Assembly (NCBI GenBank): GCA_905200315.1
Contig: CAJKKA010000010.1
Coordinates: forward strand, 1 to 27,854
From: an uncultured Clostridium sp.
Lineage (GTDB): Bacteria; Bacillota_A; Clostridia; TANB77; CAG-508
DNA: 27,854 nucleotides
Reading direction: 5' to 3'
Shown: one piece after another, positions 16,527 to 24,076 of the stretch
Position numbering within the stretch: position 1 is the stretch's first letter
Layout of the letters: each line of letters starts with the position of its first letter
Program-made: the position numbers and the translations under genes
The notes under the pieces: generated by a model
The model's input: only the letters and a program-made list of their open reading frames with translations
Databases searched by the model: none
Told to the model about the DNA's origin: nothing

Positions 16527-19500
16527 ATGAAGGGTAAAGGCAATAAAAAAATAATTGGAATAATTCTTAGTTTTATAGCAGTTTTCATTTTTTGCAATAG
16601 TGTAAACGCTGCAAGTATTAATTTAGCAATAGATGAATTTAGAGGTTTGGATAGTGACAATAAATATCCAGCCTATGGATTAAGAAACCAACACATTTAT
16701 AAAATATATGAAATAAACAATGGAACACAAAATTATAATAGAGCAATATACTGTTTAGACGCTTCGAGAGGATTTGGAAGTGGAAGCGGATTAAACTTAA
16801 ATAACTCTACTGAATATAATCAAAGTTTAAATATGTTGAATTCCACTGAAAAGGAAACAGTAAAAGGGTATGAAACTGCAAATAACAAAAGTTTTTCAAC
16901 AGAAGACTATGAAAAGATTTTAAAAATACTAAAAAACAGTTATATACCTGGTTCTACAGATAAAACTTCATATTTGAAAAAAATGATCACAAATTATAAT
17001 GAAAATGATTTTTATATAACAGATAGAGATATCGAGGTTGCACAACAGTTAGCAATATGGCATTACTCAAATGAAAATACGGTAACTGGAAATACCACTT
17101 TTGGAAATTTGTTAGGAAATAGTGAATTAACTGAAATATATCAAACAGTTTATTCAGATGAGGGAAAAGCAAATTTAGATAAAATTATAACATATATTAC
17201 AGAAAACTCAGGAATTGAGGAAAATTATGATAATACATTATATGGATTATCAAATCACAAATATTATAATTTATTATCACAAATTTCTTCTGGTTATCAG
17301 GAACTAAGAAATCAAGAAGAAATTGCCGAAAGTCCTATAATACCAGAAGAATATAAAGGAATGCAAAATAGATATGAAGGAATAAAGCAAATATATTTAA
17401 GTATGCTAAAAATAGCAGAAACAGAAGATAACAATTTATATAATGACAGTGTAAAACCATTATCAATGAGTTCTAATGTAGTAACAGTTACAGACGAAGG
17501 GAAAAATTATATTGTTGGACCATTTAAGATAGAAAAATATAGTGATGATTTTAGCGATTTTTCATATCAAGTAACAGATGGAGAGGGAAATAAATTAACA
17601 ACATACACTATATTAGATAAAGATAAGAATTCAACAGGAAAAACTATACAAGACCTAATTGGAGAAGATTTTTATATAAGATTACCTAAAACAACTACTG
17701 CAAAAAAGATAAAATTTGAATTTTCTGCTAAATATGATACAACAACAATAAACTATTGGACAAAAGGTGATGCCGTTTCTACAACTCAACCAGTTGCAAT
17801 AGTTGAGAAAAGTAAATTAGATGTTAATGGTGAAAAAGAAGCTACAATACCAGAAGGAAAAGAAATAGATTTTTCTTTAAGAAAATTTATTTCAGCAGTA
17901 GGAAGTAAAAAATACAATAGAGAACCAGTTGTAAATACAGACAAATTAATTCCAAACGGTTCTGATACAACAGCAAAATATGTACATTCTAAAGAACCAA
18001 TAAGTGTAAAAGTTGGAGATATTGTTGAATATACAATTAGAGTATATAACGAAGGAGAAGTAAACGGTTATATTGGAAAAGTAGAAGATAAACTACCAGA
18101 AGAATTAACATTTCCAACACAAGATATAGCAACAACAGAAGAATTAAAATCAGCTATAGAATACAATGCAAATTATGGTTGGATATTAAATCCAACAACA
18201 GGAAATATTGAAACGAATATACTTTCAAAAGATACAGACTTAGATGCTATGCAAAAAGAAATATGTAAAGAACAAAATAGAGACAGTGCATTATTAAAAG
18301 CCTTTAATGGAAGTAAATTAGATTATATAGATATAAAAGTAAAATGCCTAGTAAATGAAAAAGCAACAACAGATGAGAAAATTACAAATATAGCAGAAAT
18401 AACAAAATATGAAGATGAAAATGGAGAAGAAGTAAATCCAGATAGAGATTCAGGTTCTAATAATTTTAAATTACCAGATGGAACAATACAAAATCAATAT
18501 GAAGGTAATGGAAATGATAATGGATACATAAAAGGTGAAGAAGACGATGACGACTTTGAAAGAATTGTAATAGAAAAACCATTTGATTTATCTTTAAGAA
18601 AAAATATTACAGAAATAGATGGAGCAAAAACAACAGGAAGAACACCAGAAATAGATGTAAGTAAATTAATACCAAACGGAAAAGAAAGTACATCTGAATA
18701 TAACCATTCTAAAAAGCCATTAGAAGTTGTAAAAGGAAGTACAATAACATATACAATAACAGTATATAACGAAGGTGAAATAGATGGATATGTAAACGAA
18801 ATTACAGATTATCTACCACCAGAATTAGAATTTGTAGAAAATAGTGAAATTAATAAACAATATAAATGGGAAGTATCTAAAGATGGAAGAACAGTAAAAT
18901 CTACATATTTACAATATACAGGTGCAAATACAGAAAATTTACTAAAAGTATTTGATAAAACAACAAATACATTAAGTAGCAAATCTGTTCAAATACAATG
19001 TAAAGTTAAAGGAACAGCAGAGTATGGAAAAATTTTAACTAACCTAGCTCAAATTACAGAAGATTGTGATTCAGAAGGAAACGAAATAACAGATAGAGAT
19101 TCTATTCCAGATGACAACTTTAAATTACCAAAAGACGAAGATTTACCAAAATATAAAGAAGATGAAGAAGATAAAAAATATGTTCCAGGTCAAGAAGACG
19201 ATGACGACTACGAAAAAGTTAAAGTAGTATATTTTGATTTAGCATTAAGAAAAATAGTAAGTAAAGCAATGATTACAGAAAATGGAGAAACAACAGTTAC
19301 AGAAACAAACCATAAATTTGAAGATGCCCCAGAAGAAATTGTAAAAGTAGATTTAGGAAGAAAGAATCTAAAAAATGTAACAGTAAAATTTGAATATCAA
19401 ATTAGAATTACAAATGAAGGAATGATTGCAGGATACGCAAAAGAAGTAAAAGACTATATACCAGAAGGATTAGAATTTAATAAAGAAGACAATCCATTAT

Positions 19501-19850
19501 GGACAGAAAACTCAGAAGGAATTATAACAACAGATCAACTAAAAGATACACTATTACAACCAGGAGAAAGTAAAGTAGTTACAGTATTATTAACATGGAA
19601 AAATAGTCAAGACAATATGGGACTAAAAGTAAATGTAGCAGAAATAAGTAAAGACTATAACGAATTTAACACTCCAGATATAGACTCAACACCAGATAAT
19701 AAAGCAGATGGAGAAGATGACATAGATGATGCACCAGTTATGCTTTCAATAATACTAGGACAAAACACAAAAACATACTTTGGACTTACAATTTTAATGC
19801 TAACAACAATTGCCGTTGGAATTGTATTAATAAAGAAATTTGTACTATAA
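16527..19850 (+). CDS. Thioester-domain surface protein with DUF11-like repeats
   Basis: An 1107-residue surface protein. Residues 1-28 are a signal peptide (SVNA cut). Residues about 30-200 resemble a TQXA/thioester domain: Cys76 in IYCLD and Gln174 in AQQLAIWHY are placed to form the internal Cys-Gln thioester known from Gram-positive adhesins. Three repeats follow from about residues 448, 687 and 904, each opening D-(F/L)-(S/A)-LRK, then Y-x-I-x-(V/I)-x-NEG-x-(I/V)-x-GY and D-x-(L/I)-P-E/P-x-L. The first two are followed by acidic GEEDDDDFE and GQEDDDDYE linkers. These look like DUF11-type or isopeptide-type stalk domains. The end has one membrane segment and a short KKFVL tail but no LPXTG, so it appears membrane-held rather than sortase-linked. 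It has its own promoter and terminator. Likely role: adhesion. Confidence 0.8.
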   Translation: MKGKGNKKIIGIILSFIAVFIFCNSVNAASINLAIDEFRGLDSDNKYPAYGLRNQHIYKIYEINNGTQNYNRAIYCLDASRGFGSGSGLNLNNSTEYNQSLNMLNSTEKETVKGYETANNKSFSTEDYEKILKILKNSYIPGSTDKTSYLKKMITNYNENDFYITDRDIEVAQQLAIWHYSNENTVTGNTTFGNLLGNSELTEIYQTVYSDEGKANLDKIITYITENSGIEENYDNTLYGLSNHKYYNLLSQISSGYQELRNQEEIAESPIIPEEYKGMQNRYEGIKQIYLSMLKIAETEDNNLYNDSVKPLSMSSNVVTVTDEGKNYIVGPFKIEKYSDDFSDFSYQVTDGEGNKLTTYTILDKDKNSTGKTIQDLIGEDFYIRLPKTTTAKKIKFEFSAKYDTTTINYWTKGDAVSTTQPVAIVEKSKLDVNGEKEATIPEGKEIDFSLRKFISAVGSKKYNREPVVNTDKLIPNGSDTTAKYVHSKEPISVKVGDIVEYTIRVYNEGEVNGYIGKVEDKLPEELTFPTQDIATTEELKSAIEYNANYGWILNPTTGNIETNILSKDTDLDAMQKEICKEQNRDSALLKAFNGSKLDYIDIKVKCLVNEKATTDEKITNIAEITKYEDENGEEVNPDRDSGSNNFKLPDGTIQNQYEGNGNDNGYIKGEEDDDDFERIVIEKPFDLSLRKNITEIDGAKTTGRTPEIDVSKLIPNGKESTSEYNHSKKPLEVVKGSTITYTITVYNEGEIDGYVNEITDYLPPELEFVENSEINKQYKWEVSKDGRTVKSTYLQYTGANTENLLKVFDKTTNTLSSKSVQIQCKVKGTAEYGKILTNLAQITEDCDSEGNEITDRDSIPDDNFKLPKDEDLPKYKEDEEDKKYVPGQEDDDDYEKVKVVYFDLALRKIVSKAMITENGETTVTETNHKFEDAPEEIVKVDLGRKNLKNVTVKFEYQIRITNEGMIAGYAKEVKDYIPEGLEFNKEDNPLWTENSEGIITTDQLKDTLLQPGESKVVTVLLTWKNSQDNMGLKVNVAEISKDYNEFNTPDIDSTPDNKADGEDDIDDAPVMLSIILGQNTKTYFGLTILMLTTIAVGIVLIKKFVL

Positions 19851-19860
19851 AAAACTATAC

Positions 19861-19884
19861 AGGCGGTCATTGACCGCCTTTTTA
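19861..19884 (+). terminator. Terminator of the surface protein gene
   Basis: AGGCGGTC (19861-19868) pairs with GACCGCCT (19872-19879) around ATT, followed by TTTTT. It is a classic intrinsic terminator and shares the GGYGRCC-ATT palindrome style of the dispersed repeats. Confidence 0.88.
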
Positions 19885-19915
19885 TATAATAGAAAAGATT
19901 TATTGAAATTTAATA

Positions 19916-19944
19916 TTTACATTAAAAAAATGTTATGTTATAAT
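19916..19944 (+). promoter_or_regulatory. Promoter of the Ig-like repeat protein
   Basis: TTTACA (19916-19921) and TATAAT (19939-19944) are 17 bases apart. The predicted start near 19951 lies downstream of a possible TTG start at 19947 and supports ATG 19971. Confidence 0.75.
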
Positions 19945-19970
19945 TTTTGCTAGACGATGAGGTGAAATAT

Positions 19971-20909
19971 ATGGTAAATCAAATTCTTAGTGTTAGTGAC
20001 AATAAAAAAACTAAGAAAAATTTTTCAAGTAATATAGAAATAAAAAAAATAATAAAATTTTTTATAATAATATTAATAATATTTTCAATATCATGTATAG
20101 GAGTTATTGGATATTCATTTGCAAAAAATAATAATATGAGTATTGGAGCTTCTAAGCCAGAAGTTAGTGTTGAAAAGCAAAACGAAGAGTTAGTAGTAAT
20201 TGCATCATCAAAAAAAGGTGTAGATAGAATAGAATACGAATGGAATGAGGATGGTGAAACACAAACAATAAATGTAAATGGCCAAGAATATATAGAACAA
20301 AATATAGAACTACCAGTTGGAAGCAATACCTTAAAATTAGTTGTTTACGATATAAATGGAAAAACAGCAGGTTACGAGAAAAAATATGATGTTGAAGCTA
20401 AAGCTCCTCAATTAGCACTAGAAGGAAGCAGTGGAAAACTAAAAATAACAGCAAAAGATAATGAACAAATGGCATACATTACATACAGATGGGACGATGG
20501 AGACGAAGAGAAAATAGAACCAACGGAAAATTCATTAGCACAAATAGAAACAGAAATAGATATACCAAAGGGACAACACACAATAACAGTAGTTGCAGTA
20601 AACAAAAAGAATTTAACAACAGAAAAAACACAAGAAGTAAAAGGGGTAGTAAAACCTATAATCACAGTAGTGCAAGATGCAGAAAATTTGAAAAACTTAA
20701 TATTATCTGTTTCAGATGAAGAAGCAATAAAAACAATAGAATTTACTTTAAATGGAAAAACATATGAAATAGATTTAAGTAATTACCAAGAAAAACAAAT
20801 TCAATACAGAATTGAAATGAAAGAAGGAGAAAACAATATAACAGTTACAGCAACAAACTTTGATGGAGCAAAAGGTGAATTTGAAGGAACATGTAATTAT
20901 AATCCATAA
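19971..20909 (+). CDS. Membrane-anchored protein with three Ig-like repeats
   Basis: A 312-residue protein. ATG 19971 is chosen over TTG 19947 because GAGGTGA lies about 6 bases before it and the promoter would start transcription after 19947. Residues 1-20 are polar and basic, and about 22-44 form one membrane segment. The outside part holds three repeats of about 80-85 residues, each with a strand, an I-x-Y-x-(W/L) or I-E-F segment, a (P/E)xGxxxIxV/LxVxAxN-type strand pair and a closing D/N-G turn. Examples are LPVGSNTLKLVVYDINGK, IPKGQHTITVVAVNKK and MKEGENNITVTATNFDG. This is the pattern of bacterial Ig-like beta sandwiches. No catalytic residues or wall-anchor motif. It may support the neighbouring surface protein or bind a ligand; function is unknown. 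Confidence 0.75.
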   Translation: MVNQILSVSDNKKTKKNFSSNIEIKKIIKFFIIILIIFSISCIGVIGYSFAKNNNMSIGASKPEVSVEKQNEELVVIASSKKGVDRIEYEWNEDGETQTINVNGQEYIEQNIELPVGSNTLKLVVYDINGKTAGYEKKYDVEAKAPQLALEGSSGKLKITAKDNEQMAYITYRWDDGDEEKIEPTENSLAQIETEIDIPKGQHTITVVAVNKKNLTTEKTQEVKGVVKPIITVVQDAENLKNLILSVSDEEAIKTIEFTLNGKTYEIDLSNYQEKQIQYRIEMKEGENNITVTATNFDGAKGEFEGTCNYNP

Positions 20910-20913
20910 AATA

Positions 20914-20937
20914 AGGGTCGAACTTCCGGCCCTATTT
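20914..20937 (+). terminator. Weak terminator-like hairpin
   Basis: AGGGTCG (20914-20920) pairs with CGGCCCT (20927-20933), including one G-U pair, around AACTTC. The following T-run is poor (ATTTG). It follows the stop by 4 bases. Confidence 0.6.
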
Positions 20938-20995
20938 GTCCTGTTATAGGAAATTTCCATTTTTATGTGAAAGATGATAAACAAAGGAGAATCAT

Positions 20996-21919
20996 ATGTT
21001 ACAAGAGATATATATAATAAATGATAACTTAGAAGATTCAAACAAAATAGAAAAAATATTAGAAAATGAAAATTTTAAAATAAAAAACTTTAAAACTGAG
21101 CAGATAGATATAGCACTAAAAAATATTCCTTCGTTAATTATAGTTGATGAAGACAATTTAAAAAAAGACATTATAGAATTTTGCAGAGAAATAAGAGCAA
21201 ACGAGGATAATGGAATAACTCCAATAATTGTATTATCCTCAAATAATGAAAAAAAACATAGATTAGCAGTTTTAGAAACAGCTGTAGAATACTATATAAA
21301 AAAGCCAATGGATATAGATTATTTATATTATACTGTAAAAAATTTAATGAGATTAATGGCTGTAAATAGAACAGTAAGTCCTTTAACAGGCCTTCCAGGA
21401 AATGTTCAAATATTAGCAGAACTAAAGAAAAGAGTAATGAATGAAGAAGAATTTGCAGTATTATATGCAGATTTAGATCACTTTAAGGAATACAATGATG
21501 TTTATGGATTTTTAAAAGGAGATGAAATAATAAAATATACTGCAAAAACAATAGTAAGAAATGTGCACAGTTTAAAAGGAAATCATTGCTTTGTAGGTCA
21601 TATTGGAGGAGATGACTTTGTAGCAATAGTTTCAAAAACAGACTATGAACAAGTATGTCAAAACATACTTGCAGAATTTGATAAAGATATACACAAATTC
21701 TTTACAGCGGAAGATTTAGAAAGAGGATATTTAGAAGTAGCAAATAGAAAAGGGATAATAGAACAATTCCCATTAACATCGTTATCAATAGGAGTTGTAG
21801 AAGCAGATAAAGGAAGATTTAAAAACATATTAGAAATAGGAGAATTAGGAGCACAAGTAAAACACGTGGCAAAAACAATAATGGGAAGCAGTTATGCAAT
21901 AGATAGAAGAAAAAAATAG
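20996..21919 (+). CDS. Receiver-GGDEF protein (possible diguanylate cyclase)
   Basis: A 307-residue cytoplasmic signalling protein with AAAGGAGA before its ATG. Residues 1-120 resemble a response-regulator receiver: candidate phospho-acceptor Asp51 in IIVDED, and Lys103-Pro104 in KKPMD. The usual acidic pair near the N-terminus is replaced by IINDNLED, so metal binding may be altered. Residues 130-307 are a GGDEF domain with SPLTGLPGNVQI, LYADLDHFKEYND and the signature at 204-208 reading GGDDF. The I-site (RxxD before the signature) is absent, so product inhibition is not expected. It may make cyclic di-GMP, or be a degenerate binding domain. No sensor kinase is adjacent. A hairpin follows the stop and runs into the next gene's start. 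Confidence 0.85.
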   Translation: MLQEIYIINDNLEDSNKIEKILENENFKIKNFKTEQIDIALKNIPSLIIVDEDNLKKDIIEFCREIRANEDNGITPIIVLSSNNEKKHRLAVLETAVEYYIKKPMDIDYLYYTVKNLMRLMAVNRTVSPLTGLPGNVQILAELKKRVMNEEEFAVLYADLDHFKEYNDVYGFLKGDEIIKYTAKTIVRNVHSLKGNHCFVGHIGGDDFVAIVSKTDYEQVCQNILAEFDKDIHKFFTAEDLERGYLEVANRKGIIEQFPLTSLSIGVVEADKGRFKNILEIGELGAQVKHVAKTIMGSSYAIDRRKK

Positions 21920-21928
21920 TAATAAAAT

Positions 21929-21980
21929 AAAAAATCTCGCATATAAATATATAAAAAATATTTATTATGGGAGATTTTTT
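21929..21980 (+). terminator. Terminator-like hairpin holding the cwlD ribosome site
   Basis: AAAAAATCTC (21929-21938) pairs with GAGATTTTTT (21971-21980), and the stem continues inward as CATA (21940-21943) with TATG (21966-21969). The right arm contains GGGAG (21969-21973), the only Shine-Dalgarno sequence for ATG 21981, and the T-run ends directly at that ATG. Confidence 0.6.
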
Positions 21981-22704
21981 ATGATAGTTTTACACAAAAA
22001 AAGAATAGTTTTTATTGCATCATGTTTTATTTTTTCTATATGTGCTTTTTATTTATTTCAAAACAATAATTTTAATAAAGATACACAAAGTATTGAAACT
22101 GTGAGCTTACCTGTTTCTAATAAAGTAATTGTCTTAGATGCACGGACATGGAACTCCAGATGAGGGGGCTCAAAGTTCTAATGGAACAACAGAGGCTGAA
22201 ATTAATTTGAAAATTGCCTTTAAAGTGCAAAATCTTTTAGAGCAAAGTGGTGCAACTGTTATTTTAACCCGTTCCGATGAAAGTGCTATTTACGATTTAG
22301 ATAAAAAAACTTTAAGGGAAAAGAAAATTTCTGATATACATAATAGAGTAAAAATAGGAAATGAATCTTCAGCTGATATATTTGTTTCAATTCACTTAAA
22401 TAAAATTCCACAAGAACAGTATTCAGGCTGGCAATGCTTTTTTAAAAAAGATGATGAGAATAGCATAAAATTAGCTAAGAGTTTGCAAAATAGTCTAAAT
22501 CAGTCTATTCAAAAAGAAAACAATAGAATTGCTATGAAATTGGAAAACGTATATATAATAAGAAAAGTAGAAATTCCAATTTCTATAGTAGAATGTGGAT
22601 TTTTATCAAATAAAGAAGAGGAAGCACAATTGCTAACAGACGACTACCAAAATAAATTAGCGTGGGGCATTTATTTAGGAATAATGGATTATTTTAACAA
22701 TTAA
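21981..22704 (+). pseudogene. CwlD-like N-acetylmuramoyl-L-alanine amidase, frameshifted
   Basis: Two overlapping frames (21981-22163 and 22138-22704) together encode an Amidase_3 family zinc amidase of about 240 residues, the normal CwlD length. Residues 8-26 are a membrane signal. The expected VLDAGHGTPDEGA motif is split: the first frame reads VLDA then hits a stop, and the second supplies GHGTPDEGA. One extra base at 22142-22143 (gatgcaCggacat) explains this; removing it restores the motif. In merged numbering the zinc ligands are His56, Glu71 and His138 (VSIHLN), with catalytic Glu204 (VECGFLSN), all present. ATG 22138 has no ribosome site, so independent translation is unlikely. It may be a real recent mutation or a sequencing error. 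CwlD homologues form muramic lactam in spores. Confidence 0.85.
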
Positions 22705-22814
22705 AATTATTAAATTTTTATTACAAAAAATAAAAACAACATTACATATTATCAAACTAGCAAATATATTGTCGAATAGAATAAAAACTAAGTGATTTTT
22801 GCGTATAAAAATGC

Positions 22815-22843
22815 TTGACTAATTTCCAAAAAATGGATATTGT
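22815..22843 (+). promoter_or_regulatory. Promoter of the DUF6514-like gene
   Basis: TTGACT (22815-22820) and TATTGT (22838-22843) are 17 bases apart. The -10 box matches 4 of 6. A short leader with AGGGGG (22863-22868) leads to ATG 22877. DNA between 22705 and 22814 is AT-rich and shows nothing else. Confidence 0.55.
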
Positions 22844-22876
22844 AGAGAGGTTAGTTTAAATATAGGGGGAATACAA

Positions 22877-23173
22877 ATGAAAACTTTTTATGGAGGAACA
22901 TTTATTAATAAGGAGCAATTAAAAGAATCAAATATATACACACCTATAAAATTGGAATATTATAAAATAAAAAATGAGGAAAATTACAAAGAAAATTATG
23001 GAATAGAAATTTTTAAAACAAAATACAAAGGAGAAGAAATATTAACAGAAAAAGCAGAAATTAATAATATTACATCAGATGAAAATACAATAGAAATGCT
23101 ATTAGAAATATTGAAAAGAAATGAAGTAACACCTGTTTCAGCAAACGAGGTAATAGAGGATTTATTTCATTAA
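22877..23173 (+). CDS. DUF6514-like small protein
   Basis: A 98-residue soluble protein. It resembles the small clostridial DUF6514 family: a strand-rich first half (YGIEIFKTKYKGEEI) and a helical end with the pattern LLEILKRNEVTPVSANEVIEDLF. That NxVTPVSxxxVIEDF ending is the feature I recognise. The family has no known function. There is no signal peptide or metal motif. It has its own promoter and is followed by a palindromic terminator-like repeat, so it is probably monocistronic. AGGGGG at 22863-22868 sets the start. Confidence 0.75.
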   Translation: MKTFYGGTFINKEQLKESNIYTPIKLEYYKIKNEENYKENYGIEIFKTKYKGEEILTEKAEINNITSDENTIEMLLEILKRNEVTPVSANEVIEDLFH

Positions 23174-23177
23174 ATAT

Positions 23178-23203
23178 ATAGAGGCGACTATAGTCGCCCC
23201 TAT
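23178..23203 (+). repeat. Short GC-rich palindromic repeat, copy 3 (terminator-like)
   Basis: GGCGACTATAGTCGCC (23183-23198) is a perfect 16-base palindrome, extended to ATAG/CTAT ends at 23178-23203 with one mismatch. It lies 5 bases after the stop of the DUF6514-like gene. It shares the GGCGAC core with copy 1. Confidence 0.65.
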
Positions 23204-23265
23204 AATTGCATTTGCTATTTCATAAATTTATTATAATTATGTTTTATAGAAATATTATCGTTGAA

Positions 23266-23299
23266 CGTTGTAGGAGTCGGTTTATTTAGGACGACCCGC
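23266..23299. repeat. Short palindromic repeat, copy 4
   Basis: CGTTGTAGGAGTCGG, AT-rich spacer, then ACGACCCG. It has the same ends as copies 2 and 5. It lies just past the 3' end of the minus-strand gene and may serve as its terminator, though the T-run is absent. Confidence 0.5.
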
Positions 23300-23311
23300 G
23301 TTGTGAAGCTA

Positions 23312-23749
23312 CTATAAATATTTTTTTAACGTTTCAACACTATCTTCTTGCATAACAACAAAATCATTTAAAATTGTATCTATATCATTTGGTAAATTTT
23401 CATTATTATTTAATAATTTTCTACCTTCAATAATTCCCATATTAGTACCTTGAATTAAAAGCTCAGAAAGTTTAGAATTGCTATGGTCATTCATTGTTTT
23501 CATTTGAACACCATACCAAGTCATCATTTTAGTCATAGCATTAGTTTCATGAGGTTCTTTTTCAGTATTATAATTAGAATAAACATCATTTACTCTATTT
23601 GAAATATCTCTATATTTATTATATTCACCATCTAAAACCTTTCTAAAAGAACTATCCTCAACCTTATCCAAAACAAAATTAATAGCATCCATACCCATAG
23701 TAGCACCTTTATTTACTTCATCTAAAACATTTAAATTTTGATTATCCAT
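23312..23749 (-). CDS. Ferritin-like small helical protein
   Basis: A 145-residue protein. The frame stays open further upstream (to 23899), but that part crosses a palindrome and hairpin. ATG 23749 has AAGGAGGGGG in front, which decides the start. The protein is almost wholly helical, with four predicted amphipathic helices: GATMGMDAINFVLDKVED, a central DGEYNKYRDISNRVNDVY, MTKMMTWYGVQMKTMND and SELLIQGTNMGIIEGRKLL. The MTWYGVQM and QGTNMGIIEGRKLL segments look like a conserved clostridial four-helix protein of unknown role. Met and Glu-rich helices recall ferritin-like bundles, but no clear E-xx-H metal pair is seen. No signal peptide. Function unknown. Confidence 0.7.
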   Translation of the reverse strand: MDNQNLNVLDEVNKGATMGMDAINFVLDKVEDSSFRKVLDGEYNKYRDISNRVNDVYSNYNTEKEPHETNAMTKMMTWYGVQMKTMNDHSNSKLSELLIQGTNMGIIEGRKLLNNNENLPNDIDTILNDFVVMQEDSVETLKKYL

Positions 23750-23806
23750 CACAACCCCCTCCTTAAAATTTATATAAATTAAAAATATATTTGTTTTTGA
23801 AATACC

Positions 23807-23840
23807 GTTGTAGAGGTCAACATTTTTAAATTGACCCGTT
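23807..23840. repeat. Short palindromic repeat, copy 5
   Basis: CGTTGTAGAGGTCAA (to 23820), then TTGACCCGTT from 23831. GGTCAA pairs with TTGACC. The CGTTGTAG start and GACCCG end match copy 4. Confidence 0.5.
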
Positions 23841-23862
23841 TGAAAAATTATTAATTTAACTA

Positions 23863-23936
23863 GCTCCACGAGGGTGAAGCATTTTTCTTTCGAAAACATG
23901 CAGAAAGAAAATATCCTTCACCCTGCAAGATGGAGC
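23863..23936. repeat. 74-base imperfect inverted repeat
   Basis: GCTCC (23863-23867) pairs with GGAGC (23932-23936), GGGTGAAG (23872-23879) with CTTCACCC (23916-23923), and TTTTCTTTC (23883-23891) with GAAAGAAAA (23903-23911), leaving an 11-base loop. No coding sequence. It is much more GC-rich than its surroundings. It could be a miniature mobile repeat or a small structured RNA. Confidence 0.65.
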
Positions 23937-24076
23937 GGATTTAATGACAATTTTTAAAATATATAATAATATTATTATTTCATAAAAAAATAAATTAATT
24001 CAAAAAACATTTTTATTTTTAAAAAAGTATGATATTATATATTTCGAAAATACTATACAAAGGAAGAGGAGACATA

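Larger units (their letters stand above)
23750..24076. other. Divergent intergenic region with repeat and long hairpin
   Basis: This 327-base spacer separates the minus-strand helical protein from ktrB. It holds the AGGAGG site of the minus-strand gene, a GTTGTAGAGGTC-type repeat, a 74-base hairpin and very AT-rich DNA (23940-24060) including the palindrome ATAATAATATTATTAT. Promoters for both genes should lie here, but none is convincing. Confidence 0.5.

Noticed and set aside
19947..19970. TTG start for the Ig-like protein
   Set aside because: It lies before the predicted transcription start and lacks a ribosome site, while ATG 19971 has GAGGTGA.
22138..22704. Second amidase frame as an independent cytoplasmic gene from ATG 22138
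   Set aside because: No ribosome site precedes it, and the join to the upstream frame restores the exact amidase motif and a normal length.
23963..23978. Perfect palindrome ATAATAATATTATTAT
   Set aside because: Pure A/T low-complexity sequence, expected by chance here.
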